Shown here in pieces: positions 26,506-35,651 of a stretch of 64,000 bases of DNA (position 1 is the first letter of the stretch; each line of letters opens with the position of its first letter). The notes below the pieces were generated by a model. It saw only the letters and a list, made by a program, of their open reading frames with translations, was not told the origin of the DNA and searched no databases. The stretch is from AC-32 sp963788215 (GTDB taxonomy: Bacteria > Actinomycetota > Thermoleophilia > Gaiellales > Gaiellaceae): positions 434,001 through 498,000 of the forward strand of contig CAWBFX010000003.1 of NCBI GenBank assembly GCA_963788215.1, written 5' to 3'. The translations under genes and the position numbers were made by a program.

Positions 26506-26542
26506 GATCGGGGCCGGCGTAGCGCTACCGCCGGCCCCGATC
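26506..26542 (-). terminator. terminator of PA2
   Basis: 14-base arms GATCGGGGCCGGCG / CGCCGGCCCCGATC with a 9-base loop, about 20 bases beyond the PA2 stop and just upstream of the PA1 promoter. Confidence 0.75.
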
Positions 26543-26562
26543 TGCGCGCGCTTATCGACTGG

Positions 26563-28645
26563 CTAGTGCCTCGGTCCTCTGCCGACGACCAGATTGACCC
26601 TGGCGCCGTTGGCGAGGTGTCGGCCGCCCCGTGGGGCCTGCCTGATCACTTGGCCCTTGAGCCTGCGCGAAGAGAACTTGCGCGTGACCTGGCCAACGCG
26701 GCAGTGGTTGTGCCGGATCCTCGACTTCGCCCTGCCCAGCGTGTTGCCGATCACGTTCGGAACCACGCATGGCGGCCTGAACGGAGGTGGTGGTGGCGGA
26801 GGTGGTGGAGGCGGTGGTGGCGGAGGCGGAGGTGGCGGAGGCGGAGGCGGAGGCAGGTGGCGGAGGCGGCGGAGGCGGTGGCGGTGGTGGCGGAGGCGGC
26901 GGCGGAGGTGCACCGCACGAGTCGAACTTGAAGTTCCCGATCCGGGTCCGCCAGTTGAACGACGAGAGGCCGGAGGGGTAGTACTCCTGCGTGTACCAGA
27001 ACGTGCAGTCGTCAACCGGGTCAACCGTCAGGTCGCTGTAGTCGCCCCAGCGGTTGCTGGTGTCGCTCTGGCTTCCCAGCCCGGCGAAGAGCGTCGTCTC
27101 GCCCTGCGTCAGGTCGTTTGCCGCGTCGCCGACGAGCCGGCCGGCGTAGCGGATCCCGGGGACGATCGACGCGTTCGACGCGCTGAAGCCGATCGCAAGG
27201 TCACCGCTCTGATCCATGGCCGCACTGCCCATCCAGCGCCAGACGCCGTCGTTCGGCGCGTACGTGCTCTGCTGCACGAAGGCCGGGGTTCCCGACGTCG
27301 CGTGGTTGATCTCCCACCAGCGGATGCCCGCGCGGCCGCCGCTGCACGTGCTGCCGCTGCCGCCGACGCAGACGCTCTGGTTGGCGACGAGCGCTTCGTG
27401 GCCATCTGAGAAGCGCCGGTACGCGTTGCGGAACATCGAGCGATCGCCCAGTGCTGCGAGACGGTCCGCCGTGCCGGCCTGCGGGACGCAGCCCGAGAAG
27501 CAGAGCTCCGTGTACGCCGCCGGCGTCAGGTTGCCCGCCATCGTGAAGGTCGAGTTCGCAGGCGTCCCGAAGTCGACGTGGTACCGCCAGAGGTGCCAGG
27601 TCGAACTCTCGCCGGACTGCAGGAACGGATCCGGTGCGCCGGACGGCGGCATGATCGAGCCATCGAGGTCGCCCGGAAGCAATGCGTCCGCGCTGCTGTT
27701 GAAGTGCGAGGGGTCACGATCCGTAACGAATGTGCCCTGCGTGCCGGCGAGCATTGCCGAGCGGTCAAACGCGAACGGCTGCACCCCGAGGAATGCGCTG
27801 CCGCCCGAGTTGAAGACGTTCATGCTCATGTAGTAGGCGTCCGGCCAGACTCCGAACTTCGGGTAGTCGAAGAAGTCCGAGCCGAGGTGGTAGCCGTACC
27901 GGAACCAGCCGCCGTTCGCCGCGTCACTGTTGTGCGATATCGCGATGCACTCGTCGGTGATCGGCAGGCCGCCGGTCGGACTTGCGAACTGCGAGATCAG
28001 CCACCGGTTCGCGAGCTGGTCGTAGGAGACGACCGGATCGCCGAAGCCGTGGAGGCCGCAGGCGCCGCCGAAGCCGTTCCAGATCGTCCCGATGCCGAGA
28101 GGCCCTGTCAACGGAGCGCCCGTGGTCTTGTCGAAGACCTGGTAGCCCTGGTTGACGATCTGGACGTACTGCGTGGCCCCGACCTCACCGTTCGTGTCCG
28201 GCGGAGCGCAGTTACAGGTCACGCCCGGGAACGCGACGCCGTCGAAGTTGAGGATCGGCGGCGGCATTGCATCCGGGTGCTGCGCCCTCTGCACGACCGC
28301 GTCAGGCGCATTCTGGTGGATCGAAACCGGATGCAGGTTCGGGATCTCGTGCTCCGGACGCGGTGTGTCGATCGGCTGCACCTTCAGGCTGCTCAGCGGG
28401 CCGATGCTGTCGTTCTTGTACGAGTGCCCGACCGTGATGTAGCCGGTCGTGTGGTTCGTCTGGCTGATCGGCTGGACCGCGCGAGGCACGGTTCCCCCGT
28501 GGCGGAACACGACGTTCTTCGCCGACGTGCCCGTGAGCGCGAAAACGCCCTGGACGACGAGGATCATCGCGGCAATCCCGACGACGGCACTTACCCTGCG
28601 CCGTCGCCCGGCCGATCGCGCAGCGGAGCGCGCGAGCTTTCTCAA
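26563..28645 (-). CDS. PA2: propeller-like, poly-Pro and PASTA surface protein, frameshifted in the poly-Pro tract
   Basis: From TTG 28645 behind GGGGAGGGAATC. Export segment near residues 15-35 (VVGIAAMILVVQGVFAL). One propeller-like domain (about 126-570) with PPDTNGEVGATQYVQIV, RWLISQFAS and WGDYSDLTVDPVDDCTFWY. The poly-Pro tract is broken at 26854-26855, where the GGA-GGT pattern (plus strand) has lost two Gs. The start frame then reads Ala/Ser/Thr-rich sequence to a stop at 26552. A two-base correction gives the expected linker and PASTA module (CVVPNVIGNTLGRAKSRI...HCRVGQV), ending at 26563. This is a sequencing error or a natural out-of-frame state. Confidence 0.75.
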
Positions 28646-28682
28646 GATTCCCTCCCCTTTCTTCCTTAAGAGACCCGTTCCG

Positions 28683-28711
28683 ACCCTAACACCGTGCCCA
28701 GCCCGGGACAA
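28683..28711 (-). promoter_or_regulatory. promoter of PA2
   Basis: Minus strand: -35 TTGTCC, 17 bases, -10 TAGGGT with TGT before it. Confidence 0.65.
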
Positions 28712-28726
28712 GAGCCCGGACCAGCG

Positions 28727-28761
28727 AACGGGGCCGGCGTTCTGCTACCGCCGGCCCCGTT
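28727..28761 (-). terminator. terminator of PA3
   Basis: 13-base arms AACGGGGCCGGCG / CGCCGGCCCCGTT with a 9-base loop, 21 bases past the PA3 stop. Nearly the same sequence as the PA2 terminator. Confidence 0.75.
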
Positions 28762-28782
28762 CTGCGCGCGTTTCTCGACTGG

Positions 28783-30138
28783 CTAGTGCCTCGGTCCCCT
28801 GCCGACGACCAGGTTGACCCTGGCGCCGTTGGCGAGACGCCGGCCGCCCCGTGGGGCCTGCCTGATCACGTGGCCCTTGAGCCTGCGCGAGGAGAACTTG
28901 CGCGTGACGTGACCGACGCGGCAGTGGTTGTGCCGGATCCTCGACTTCGCCCTGCCCAGCGTGTTGTGGATCACGTTCGGAACCACGCAGGGCGGCCTGA
29001 ACGGAGGTGGTGGCGGCGGAGGCGGCGGTGGCGGAGGCGGTGGTGGCGGAGGTGGCGGTGGCGGAGGTGGCGGAGGTGGCGGAGGTGGCGGAGGTGGAGG
29101 CGGAGGTGGCGGAGGTGGCGGAGGTGGCGGAGGCGGAGGTGGCGGAGGCGGAGGTGGCGGAGGTGGCGGAGGTGGCGGAGGTGGCGGAGGCGGACCGCCG
29201 CCGGTATCCATCGTCTCCGTCTGAGTCGTCGTGGACGACCCGTTGTAGCCACCCGCTGCGAACAGCAGGCCGCCGATTGACGTGCCCTCGACGAACGAGC
29301 GCTGCATGTTCAGGTTGTCTGCATTGGCCCAGCTGTTGCTCGCCGGGTCGTACACCTGAGTCTGCCCCGTCGTGTCGGGCGAGAGCAGGCTCGCGGCCTT
29401 GCCCATCGCCTTGCCGGGAGCGAACGGGTTCCCGCCGCCGAAGACGTACAGCATGCCGTTGGAGGCACCTGCGCCAGGCACGTTGTCGGGCGCGAGCATG
29501 CTCGCTCCGCTCGACCACGTGTTGCCGGCGATGTCGTAGTCGTAGAGCGTGTCCAGGATCGCGTTCGTGGCGTCACGTCCACCGGCCACGTACAGATGGC
29601 CGTTGACGATCGCCGAGCCCGCACCACCGAGTGCATGCGGAATCGGCGCCTTGTTCGTGAACGTGCCGGCGTTCGGATCGAACTCCCAGGTCTGGTCGAA
29701 GGCCGGGTCGATGTTGCCGGTCGAGTAACCGCCGACGAGGTAGAACTTGCCGTTGGTCGCGTAGCCACCGGACATGAACGCCCGGACGTCAGGCATGTTC
29801 GGGCCTGCCGACCAGCTGTTCGAGGCGACGTCGTAGACCTGCGTGGCGTTGGTGACGACGCCGGTCTCGGCCTGGTCACCGCCGAACACGTAGATCTTGC
29901 CGTTGAGCGGGTCGTAGTCGGCCGTGGCCAGACCCTCGCCGCTCGGCATCGGTGCCAGCGTCGTCCAGCTGTCGGATGCCGGGTCGTAGCGGTAGGAGTT
30001 GTTCACCGTGACGCCGGCGCTGAACGAGTAACCACCGAACACGTAGCTGTACGTTCCGTCGGATGCCGTTGCCGCGCCGTAGGTGTCGAGCGGCATTGGC
30101 GCAACGATCTGCCACTGGCCAGGCGGCGGCGGTGGCGG
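28783..30138 (-). repeat. near-identical Kelch/poly-Pro/PASTA block, copy 1
   Basis: Matches 50469-51830 with only scattered single-base differences in the parts compared, for example CGTACACC here against CATACACC there. The poly-Pro stretch differs in repeat pattern and by 6 bases in length. Confidence 0.9.
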
Positions 30139-33096
30139 AGGCGGAGGTGGCGGCGGCGGTGGAGGTGGCGGCGGCGGTGGCCCACCACCGATCGAGTACG
30201 TCACCTGCAGGCCGTTCGAGATCGTCCCGCCGGCGCCGTCGCAGCCGTACTGGTCGAAGATGTTGTCGTCGACACTCTGGACGCCTTCGGTCGAGCTCGT
30301 GGCGCCGTTCGTGACGTTGCCGTAGATCACCTGGATCGTCGGGCTGTCCTCGTAGAAGATCGCCTCGAAGTCGGCGTTCCCGCTACCCGGGAAGTACTGG
30401 TCGCGCCACTCGAGATAGAACGTCCGATGAGGCGCCGTGCCGGTCGTCAGCGAGTAGATGCCGAAGCCGGAGTTGACCGTGTAGAGGTCGTCCCAGTACG
30501 GGGCGAACATCGTGCCCATGGTGGTGTCCGGCAGGCAGGTGTTGGTGAACGCCGTGTTGGCCGTCGAGAACTGCAGGTTCCCGTTCGAGCTCGCGCTCGC
30601 CGACGTGTACGGGTGGCCGTAGATGTAGACGGTGAACGGGAAGTTCACGCTCGTGACGCAGTCGTCGCAGTGGTTGCCGATGTCGGTCGTGCCGGGCGTG
30701 ATCGTGTGCCCCGTCTCGGTCGTGATCGTGTAGTGCGTCGAGACGGCGATCGTCGCGTCCGCGGTGCCGGAGCCGGCGTTGTCGGACGTGAAGGAGGCCG
30801 TGTTGTGGTACGTGCCGGCCGAGTTCCCGGTCGTCGTGCTCGTCACGTGCGCCATCGTGCTGGCGTTGCCGGCGACCGTGCTGGGCCCGACGAGCTGCTG
30901 GTTGGGCGGCGAGCCGGTCACCGACCAGCCCGAGTCGCTGTCACCGGCGAGCGTCCAGTCGACGTCCTGCCCCGAGGGCAGGTTGTCGGTGACGACCACG
31001 CCGGTCGCCGTCGGGCTGCCGGCGTTCGTGAGCGTGACCCGGAAGTCCATCGAGTCGCCCGAGTTCACGGAGTCGTCGTCGGCGGTCTTGGTGATCGACA
31101 GATCGGCGGACGGCGTCAGCGCCACATCCTGCGTGGTGGTCTGGCCGTCGTTGATCACGAGGTTGTTGAACGTCTGCGAGGCGTATCCGCCCTTCGAGTA
31201 CGTCGCGCTGTACGTGCCGGGCGCGAGCGTCACTTCGTAGTGGCCGGAGGCGTTGGTCGTCGCCGAGGCGCCGTTCGAGACATTGACGTGCGCGCCGTCG
31301 ATCGGCGCGTCCGTCGAGGAGTCGGTCACAGTGCCGGCGAGCGTCCCGCCGGTGGTCACGCAGTTCGGGAACTTGAAGGTTCCGATCCGCGTGCGCCAGT
31401 TGAACGAGCTGTTCGTCGAGTAGTACTCGTTCGTGTACCAGAAGGTGCAGTCGTCCACCGGGTCGACGGTGATGTCGCTGTAGTCGCCCCAGCGGCTCGA
31501 CGTGCTCTGCTGGCTGCCGGTGCCGTCGAAGAGATGCGTCTCTCCCTGGCCCAGAGTGTTGATCGGATCAGCGGCCAGGCGGCCCGCGTAGCGAAGCTGT
31601 GGATGGAGCGCCGCCGAGGACGCATCGAAACCGACCGCAAGGTCGCCCGAGTGGTCCATCGCGGCACTGCCCATCCAGCGCCAGGTCGTATCGGGCTGGT
31701 AGGTGCTCTGCTGGACGAACGACGCCGTCCCGGAGGTGACGTTGTTGATCTCGAACCAGCGGATGCCCGCGACGTTGCTCGACGAGACCGTCATGTTCCC
31801 GACGAGGGCCTCGTGGCCGTCGTCGAAGTGGCGGTACGACAACCGGAACATCAGCCGATCGCCGAGCGCATCGACGTTCTCGCCGCCCTGCTCGGGGACG
31901 CAGCTGCGGTTGAAGCCCGGGCAGAGGACGGTGTACGCGGCCGGCGTGAGCGTCGTGCCGAGCGTGAACGTCGAGTTCGCGGGCGTCGCGAAGTCGGGGT
32001 GGAAGTGCCAGAGGTGCCAATGCGTGGTGTCGGTGCTGCCGGCCTGGAGGAACGGGCCGTCCGATCCGGCGGGCGGCGGGTTCGTCCCGTCGACGTCGGC
32101 AGGGAGCATGTAGTCGCAGCTCGGGCAGAAGTAGGCGGTGTTGTTCCTGAAGGCGACGAACGTCGCCGAGGTGCCGGCCAGCATCGCGGCACGGTCGAAA
32201 GCGAACGGCTCGACGCCGAGCTTCGCCGTGCCCGACGAGTTGAAGACGTTCATCGACATGTAGTAGGCGTTGGGCCACACGCTGAGGTGCGGGTAGTCGA
32301 AGAAATCCGTGCCGAGGTGGAAGTCGTAGCGGTTGTACGACCCCGTGGCGTCGGCGGTCGTGGAGACCGCGATGCACTCGTCGGTGATCGGCGTCCCGCC
32401 GGTCGCGCTGGCGAACTCCGTGATCACCCAGCGGTTGGCGAGCTGGTCGAAGAGGACGACCGGGTCGCCGAAGCCGCCGTTGGTGCAGGCCTGCTGGCCC
32501 GACCCGGCCCAGATCGACACGATCGAGCGAGCCGCCTGGACGACGTTGCCGGTCGACTTGTCGAAGACCTCGAAGCCCTCGTTGACCATCTGGACGTACT
32601 GCGTCAGGCCGACCTCACCATCGGTGTCGGGCGGCGCGCAGTTGCAGGTGACTCCGGGGAAGTCGATGCCCTCGAAGTTGAGGATCGGATTGGGCATCGA
32701 GTTCGGGAACCGGCGCGTCTGATGGGCTGCGTCCGGCGTAAAGGACGGCTTGACCCGCACCATGGGATTGTTCGGAAGCGTCTCGAGCTCGCGCCCGGGC
32801 CTCATCGGAACGGGCCGCATCTCGCGCAGCGGGCGCGACCTGCTGACCGTCGCGTGGCCCACGATCACGTGCCCGGCTGCGCCCGATGCCGTTAGCTGAG
32901 ACGTGAGAGCCTGCACCGATGCTGAGGCGCTCGAGGTCTTGGCGGCGGCATGGTGACTCGGCGGCGCGGCGCTGGCGAGCACGACGCTCACCTCGACCAG
33001 CAGCGCAACGCCGATCGCGGCGAGAACGATGCTCGCTTTCCGTCCGCGCTTCGGCAGACGGGACCAGTAATCCCTGAAGTGACCCAACCTGTGCAA
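28783..33096 (-). CDS. PA3: propeller-like, CarboxypepD_reg, DUF11, NIDO-like, Kelch, poly-Pro and PASTA surface protein
   Basis: 1437 residues, the longest array gene with an unbroken frame. TTG start behind GGGGAGGGATC. Signal/anchor near residues 22-42 (ASIVLAAIGVALLVEVSVVL). Then the propeller-like domain (about 132-576), CarboxypepD_reg-like fold (about 587-662), DUF11 (about 662-785), NIDO-like domain (about 789-968), short poly-Pro, Kelch propeller (about 993-1292; blades with YVFGGYSF, IYVFGGDQ, FYLVGGYS, LYVAGGRD), a roughly 65-residue poly-Pro linker and the PASTA module. The Kelch-to-end part is almost identical in DNA to the 3' end of PA9. Confidence 0.85.
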   Translation of the reverse strand: MHRLGHFRDYWSRLPKRGRKASIVLAAIGVALLVEVSVVLASAAPPSHHAAAKTSSASASVQALTSQLTASGAAGHVIVGHATVSRSRPLREMRPVPMRPGRELETLPNNPMVRVKPSFTPDAAHQTRRFPNSMPNPILNFEGIDFPGVTCNCAPPDTDGEVGLTQYVQMVNEGFEVFDKSTGNVVQAARSIVSIWAGSGQQACTNGGFGDPVVLFDQLANRWVITEFASATGGTPITDECIAVSTTADATGSYNRYDFHLGTDFFDYPHLSVWPNAYYMSMNVFNSSGTAKLGVEPFAFDRAAMLAGTSATFVAFRNNTAYFCPSCDYMLPADVDGTNPPPAGSDGPFLQAGSTDTTHWHLWHFHPDFATPANSTFTLGTTLTPAAYTVLCPGFNRSCVPEQGGENVDALGDRLMFRLSYRHFDDGHEALVGNMTVSSSNVAGIRWFEINNVTSGTASFVQQSTYQPDTTWRWMGSAAMDHSGDLAVGFDASSAALHPQLRYAGRLAADPINTLGQGETHLFDGTGSQQSTSSRWGDYSDITVDPVDDCTFWYTNEYYSTNSSFNWRTRIGTFKFPNCVTTGGTLAGTVTDSSTDAPIDGAHVNVSNGASATTNASGHYEVTLAPGTYSATYSKGGYASQTFNNLVINDGQTTTQDVALTPSADLSITKTADDDSVNSGDSMDFRVTLTNAGSPTATGVVVTDNLPSGQDVDWTLAGDSDSGWSVTGSPPNQQLVGPSTVAGNASTMAHVTSTTTGNSAGTYHNTASFTSDNAGSGTADATIAVSTHYTITTETGHTITPGTTDIGNHCDDCVTSVNFPFTVYIYGHPYTSASASSNGNLQFSTANTAFTNTCLPDTTMGTMFAPYWDDLYTVNSGFGIYSLTTGTAPHRTFYLEWRDQYFPGSGNADFEAIFYEDSPTIQVIYGNVTNGATSSTEGVQSVDDNIFDQYGCDGAGGTISNGLQVTYSIGGGPPPPPPPPPPPPPPPPPPPPGQWQIVAPMPLDTYGAATASDGTYSYVFGGYSFSAGVTVNNSYRYDPASDSWTTLAPMPSGEGLATADYDPLNGKIYVFGGDQAETGVVTNATQVYDVASNSWSAGPNMPDVRAFMSGGYATNGKFYLVGGYSTGNIDPAFDQTWEFDPNAGTFTNKAPIPHALGGAGSAIVNGHLYVAGGRDATNAILDTLYDYDIAGNTWSSGASMLAPDNVPGAGASNGMLYVFGGGNPFAPGKAMGKAASLLSPDTTGQTQVYDPASNSWANADNLNMQRSFVEGTSIGGLLFAAGGYNGSSTTTQTETMDTGGGPPPPPPPPPPPPPPPPPPPPPPPPPPPPPPPPPPPPPPPPPPPPPPPPPPPPPPPPPPPPPPPPFRPPCVVPNVIHNTLGRAKSRIRHNHCRVGHVTRKFSSRRLKGHVIRQAPRGGRRLANGARVNLVVGRGPRH
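28999..29198 (-). repeat. CCN triplet tract encoding poly-proline
   Basis: About 200 bases of GGN triplets on the plus strand (CCN on the coding strand), giving about 65 consecutive prolines in PA3. Wobble bases vary irregularly, in groups such as GGAGGTGGC. Confidence 0.9.
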
Positions 33097-33138
33097 GAGA
33101 TCCCTCCCCTAGATTTCGAGTAGCCCTTCCCCGCGGCG

Positions 33139-33167
33139 ACCCTAACACCCTTCGTTCTTCGATACAA
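33139..33167 (-). promoter_or_regulatory. promoter of PA3
   Basis: Minus strand: -35 TTGTAT, 17 bases, -10 TAGGGT with TGT before it. It is back to back with the start of cdd on the plus strand. Confidence 0.65.
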
Positions 33168-33201
33168 GTGGTTTTCCCCTGCAAGGCCGTATGCTTTGGC
33201 G

Positions 33202-33645
33202 GTGGGGCTGACGGAGGAGCAGACGCGCGCGCTCGACGCCGCCGAGGCCGTTCTCGAGCGCTCCTACAGCCCGTATTCGCGGTTCGCGGTCGGCGCGTGC
33301 CTCGTCGCCGACGACGGGGAGCTCGTCACCGGCACGAACGTCGAAAACGCCGCCTACGGCTCGACGATCTGCGCCGAGCGGACCGCGCTGGTGCGCGCAA
33401 ACGCCGAAGGACGGCGCGCCTTTCGCGGGATCGCGATCGTGGGGCGCGGAGCGGAGCCGGCGGCCGAGCCGAAGGTCACCGGCCCGTGCGGGGCATGCAG
33501 GCAGATGCTCTACGAGTTCGCCGAGCTCGGCGGCAACGACCCCTGGGTCGTCCTCTCGACCCCGGGCCGCGAGCAGGTCGAGGTCACCTCGGTGCGGGCG
33601 CTCCTGCCCTACGGCTTTGGCCCCGCGAACCTGACCCCACGGTAA
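33202..33645 (+). CDS. cdd: cytidine deaminase
   Basis: About 147 residues, homotetrameric small type. SYSPYSRFAVGACL begins the core; zinc site cysteine and catalytic glutamate lie in NAAYGSTICAERTAL, and the other two zinc cysteines in GPCGACRQMLYEF. It deaminates cytidine and deoxycytidine for pyrimidine salvage. GTG 33202 or TTG 33196; a -10-like TATGCT at 33190-33195 would make it nearly leaderless. It is the only housekeeping gene inside the array and on the opposite strand. Its 3' end overlaps the end of PA4. Confidence 0.92.
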   Translation: MGLTEEQTRALDAAEAVLERSYSPYSRFAVGACLVADDGELVTGTNVENAAYGSTICAERTALVRANAEGRRAFRGIAIVGRGAEPAAEPKVTGPCGACRQMLYEFAELGGNDPWVVLSTPGREQVEVTSVRALLPYGFGPANLTPR

Positions 33646-35597
33646 GCCTGACGCGGCCGCCGGCCGGCGAGCCTCCGGCCCGGCCGCGGGCTCTGCGCGA
33701 GCACGCGGTTCTTCTTCCTCGCACTCGAGGCCTTGCGGGTGATCCTCCCGACGAGGCAGTGCGCCTTCCGGATCCGCGTCTTCGCCCTGGCCAGCGTGAG
33801 GCCCACCACGTGCGGCACGGTGCAGGCGGGCCGGACCGGCGGCGGCGCCGGCGGCGCCCACGGCGGCGGTGAGGGCGGCGGCGGTGGCCCCGGAGGAGGC
33901 GCGGGCGGAGGCGGCGGTGCAGGCGGAGGCGGCGGTGGCGGCGGCTGCCCCGTGCACTCGGGGTACGCGAAGCTCGCGATCCGCGTCCGCCAGGTGAACG
34001 AGCTCGTGCTCGCGTAGTACTCCTGCGTGTACCAGAAGGTGCAGTCGTCGCTCGGGTCGATGGTCAGGTCGCTGTAGTCGCCCCAGCGGTGGCCCGCGCT
34101 GACCTGGCTGCCCTGCCCCGCGAGGAGCGTCGCCTCGCCCTGGGCGAGCTCGCCGGGCGGGTCCGTGGCGAGACGGCCTGCGTACCGGATCTGCGGGTGG
34201 ATCGCCGCGCTCGAGGCGTTGAACCCGAGCGCCAGGTTGCCGTCCTTGTCCATCGCGATCGAGCCCATCCAGCGCCAGGTGTTGTCGGGCTGGTAGGTGC
34301 TCTGCTGCACGAACGCGGGCGACCCGGAAGTCGCGTTCGCGATCTCCCACCAGCGGATCCCGGCGACACCGGCCGAAGAGACCGCGCGGTTCCCGACGAG
34401 CGCCTCGTGGCCGTCGGCGAAGCGGCGGTAGGCCGAGCGGAACATCTCCCGGTCGCCGATGCCGTCGAGGTTGGTGCCCGAGCCCAACTGCGGGACGCAG
34501 TTCTGGTTCCCCGGGCAGAGCGCCGTGAAGGCGGCCGGCGTCAGGTTCCCGGCGAGGTCGAAGGTCGAGTCCGCCGGAGTCGCGAAGTCCACGTGGAAGC
34601 GGTAGAGCGGCCAGTCGGGCGCGCCGGCGGCGGCGAGGAACGGGTTCGGCGCGCCGGCAGGCGGCAGGATCGACCCGTCGAGGTCGGCGGGCAGGAAGGC
34701 CCCGAGGCTGCGGGCCAGCGGCCGGAACGTGATCACCGTGGCCGGGCTCCCCGAGAGCATCGCGTCGCGGTCGAACGCGAACGGCTGCGGGCCGAGGTAC
34801 GCGTCGCCCTGCGAGTCGAACACGTTCATGGCCATGTAGTACGCGTCCGGCCAGACCCCGAGGTGCGGGTAGTCGAAGAAGGTCGGCCCAAGGTGGTAGC
34901 CGTAGCGGTAGTACGCCCCGGTCGCGTCGCCGGTCTGCGAGACCGCTATGCACTCGTCCGTCGGCAGGTTGGTGCCGGCGAACTGCGAGATGAGCCAGCG
35001 ATTCGCGAGCTGGTCGTAGAGGACGACCGGGTCGCCGAGGGCGTTCCGCTCGCAGACGCCGCCGAACCCTTGCCACAGCGTCGCGATGGCCACGGGGCCG
35101 TACACCGAGGCGCCGGTGGTCTTGTCAAAGACCTGGAAGCCCTCGTTGACGATCTGCACGTACTGGGTCTCCCCCACCTCGCCGTTCGTGTCCGGCGGGA
35201 TGCAGTTGCAGACAACGCCCGGGAAGCCGATCCCGTCGAAGTTCAGGCTCGGCGAGGGCATCGAGCTCGGGTAGTGCGCTTTCTGGAGAGCGGCATCCGG
35301 CCCGTCCGGGTTGCCGATCGGGGTCGCCGGGTTCGGGTTCGGCTCCCGCTCGGCCGCGGGCCGGTACGGAGCCGGCAGCATGGACCGAAGCGGCGGCGAG
35401 CTGTCGTTCCTTGCCGAGTGGATCACGACCGCCTGTCCCGCGCTCTGCGGCGGCTTCCCCGGTAGCGCGACTTCCGAGGCATTCGCCGACTGCCTACCGA
35501 CCGCGGAGGCGAGCGCAGCGGCGGCCGCGAGCGCGAGGACGGCGACGACGACCGTGACGCGCGGCCGTCGCGACAACAGGCGGGCGAACGGCTTCAA
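33609..35597 (-). CDS. PA4: propeller-like, poly-Pro and PASTA surface protein
   Basis: About 662 residues from TTG 35597 (GTG 35615 is also in frame, but lies inside the apparent -10). Export segment VTVVVAVLALAAAAALASAV near residues 13-32. Propeller-like domain (about 112-544) with PPDTNGEVGETQYVQIV and WGDYSDLTIDPSDDCTFWY; a mixed Pro/Ala/Gly linker; PASTA module (CTVPHVVGLTLARAKTRI, HCLVGRI). The last 20 residues leave the usual pattern (GRRPRQAYRG where RVNLTVG is expected), which suggests a small frameshift near 33660-33670. The 3' end overlaps convergent cdd by 37 bases. Confidence 0.75.
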   Translation of the reverse strand: MKPFARLLSRRPRVTVVVAVLALAAAAALASAVGRQSANASEVALPGKPPQSAGQAVVIHSARNDSSPPLRSMLPAPYRPAAEREPNPNPATPIGNPDGPDAALQKAHYPSSMPSPSLNFDGIGFPGVVCNCIPPDTNGEVGETQYVQIVNEGFQVFDKTTGASVYGPVAIATLWQGFGGVCERNALGDPVVLYDQLANRWLISQFAGTNLPTDECIAVSQTGDATGAYYRYGYHLGPTFFDYPHLGVWPDAYYMAMNVFDSQGDAYLGPQPFAFDRDAMLSGSPATVITFRPLARSLGAFLPADLDGSILPPAGAPNPFLAAAGAPDWPLYRFHVDFATPADSTFDLAGNLTPAAFTALCPGNQNCVPQLGSGTNLDGIGDREMFRSAYRRFADGHEALVGNRAVSSAGVAGIRWWEIANATSGSPAFVQQSTYQPDNTWRWMGSIAMDKDGNLALGFNASSAAIHPQIRYAGRLATDPPGELAQGEATLLAGQGSQVSAGHRWGDYSDLTIDPSDDCTFWYTQEYYASTSSFTWRTRIASFAYPECTGQPPPPPPPPAPPPPPAPPPGPPPPPSPPPWAPPAPPPVRPACTVPHVVGLTLARAKTRIRKAHCLVGRITRKASSARKKNRVLAQSPRPGRRLAGRRPRQAYRGVRFAGPKP

Positions 35598-35605
35598 CCG
35601 GTCTG

Positions 35606-35634
35606 ACCGTAGCACCGGCCCCGGGCCGAGACCA
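35606..35634 (-). promoter_or_regulatory. candidate promoter of PA4
   Basis: Minus strand: -35 TGGTCT, 17 bases, -10 TACGGT preceded by TGC. This is the weakest -35 of the set. The start TTG at 35597 would be close to the transcription start. Confidence 0.45.
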
Positions 35635-35651
35635 GCGCCGCTCTGCGGGCG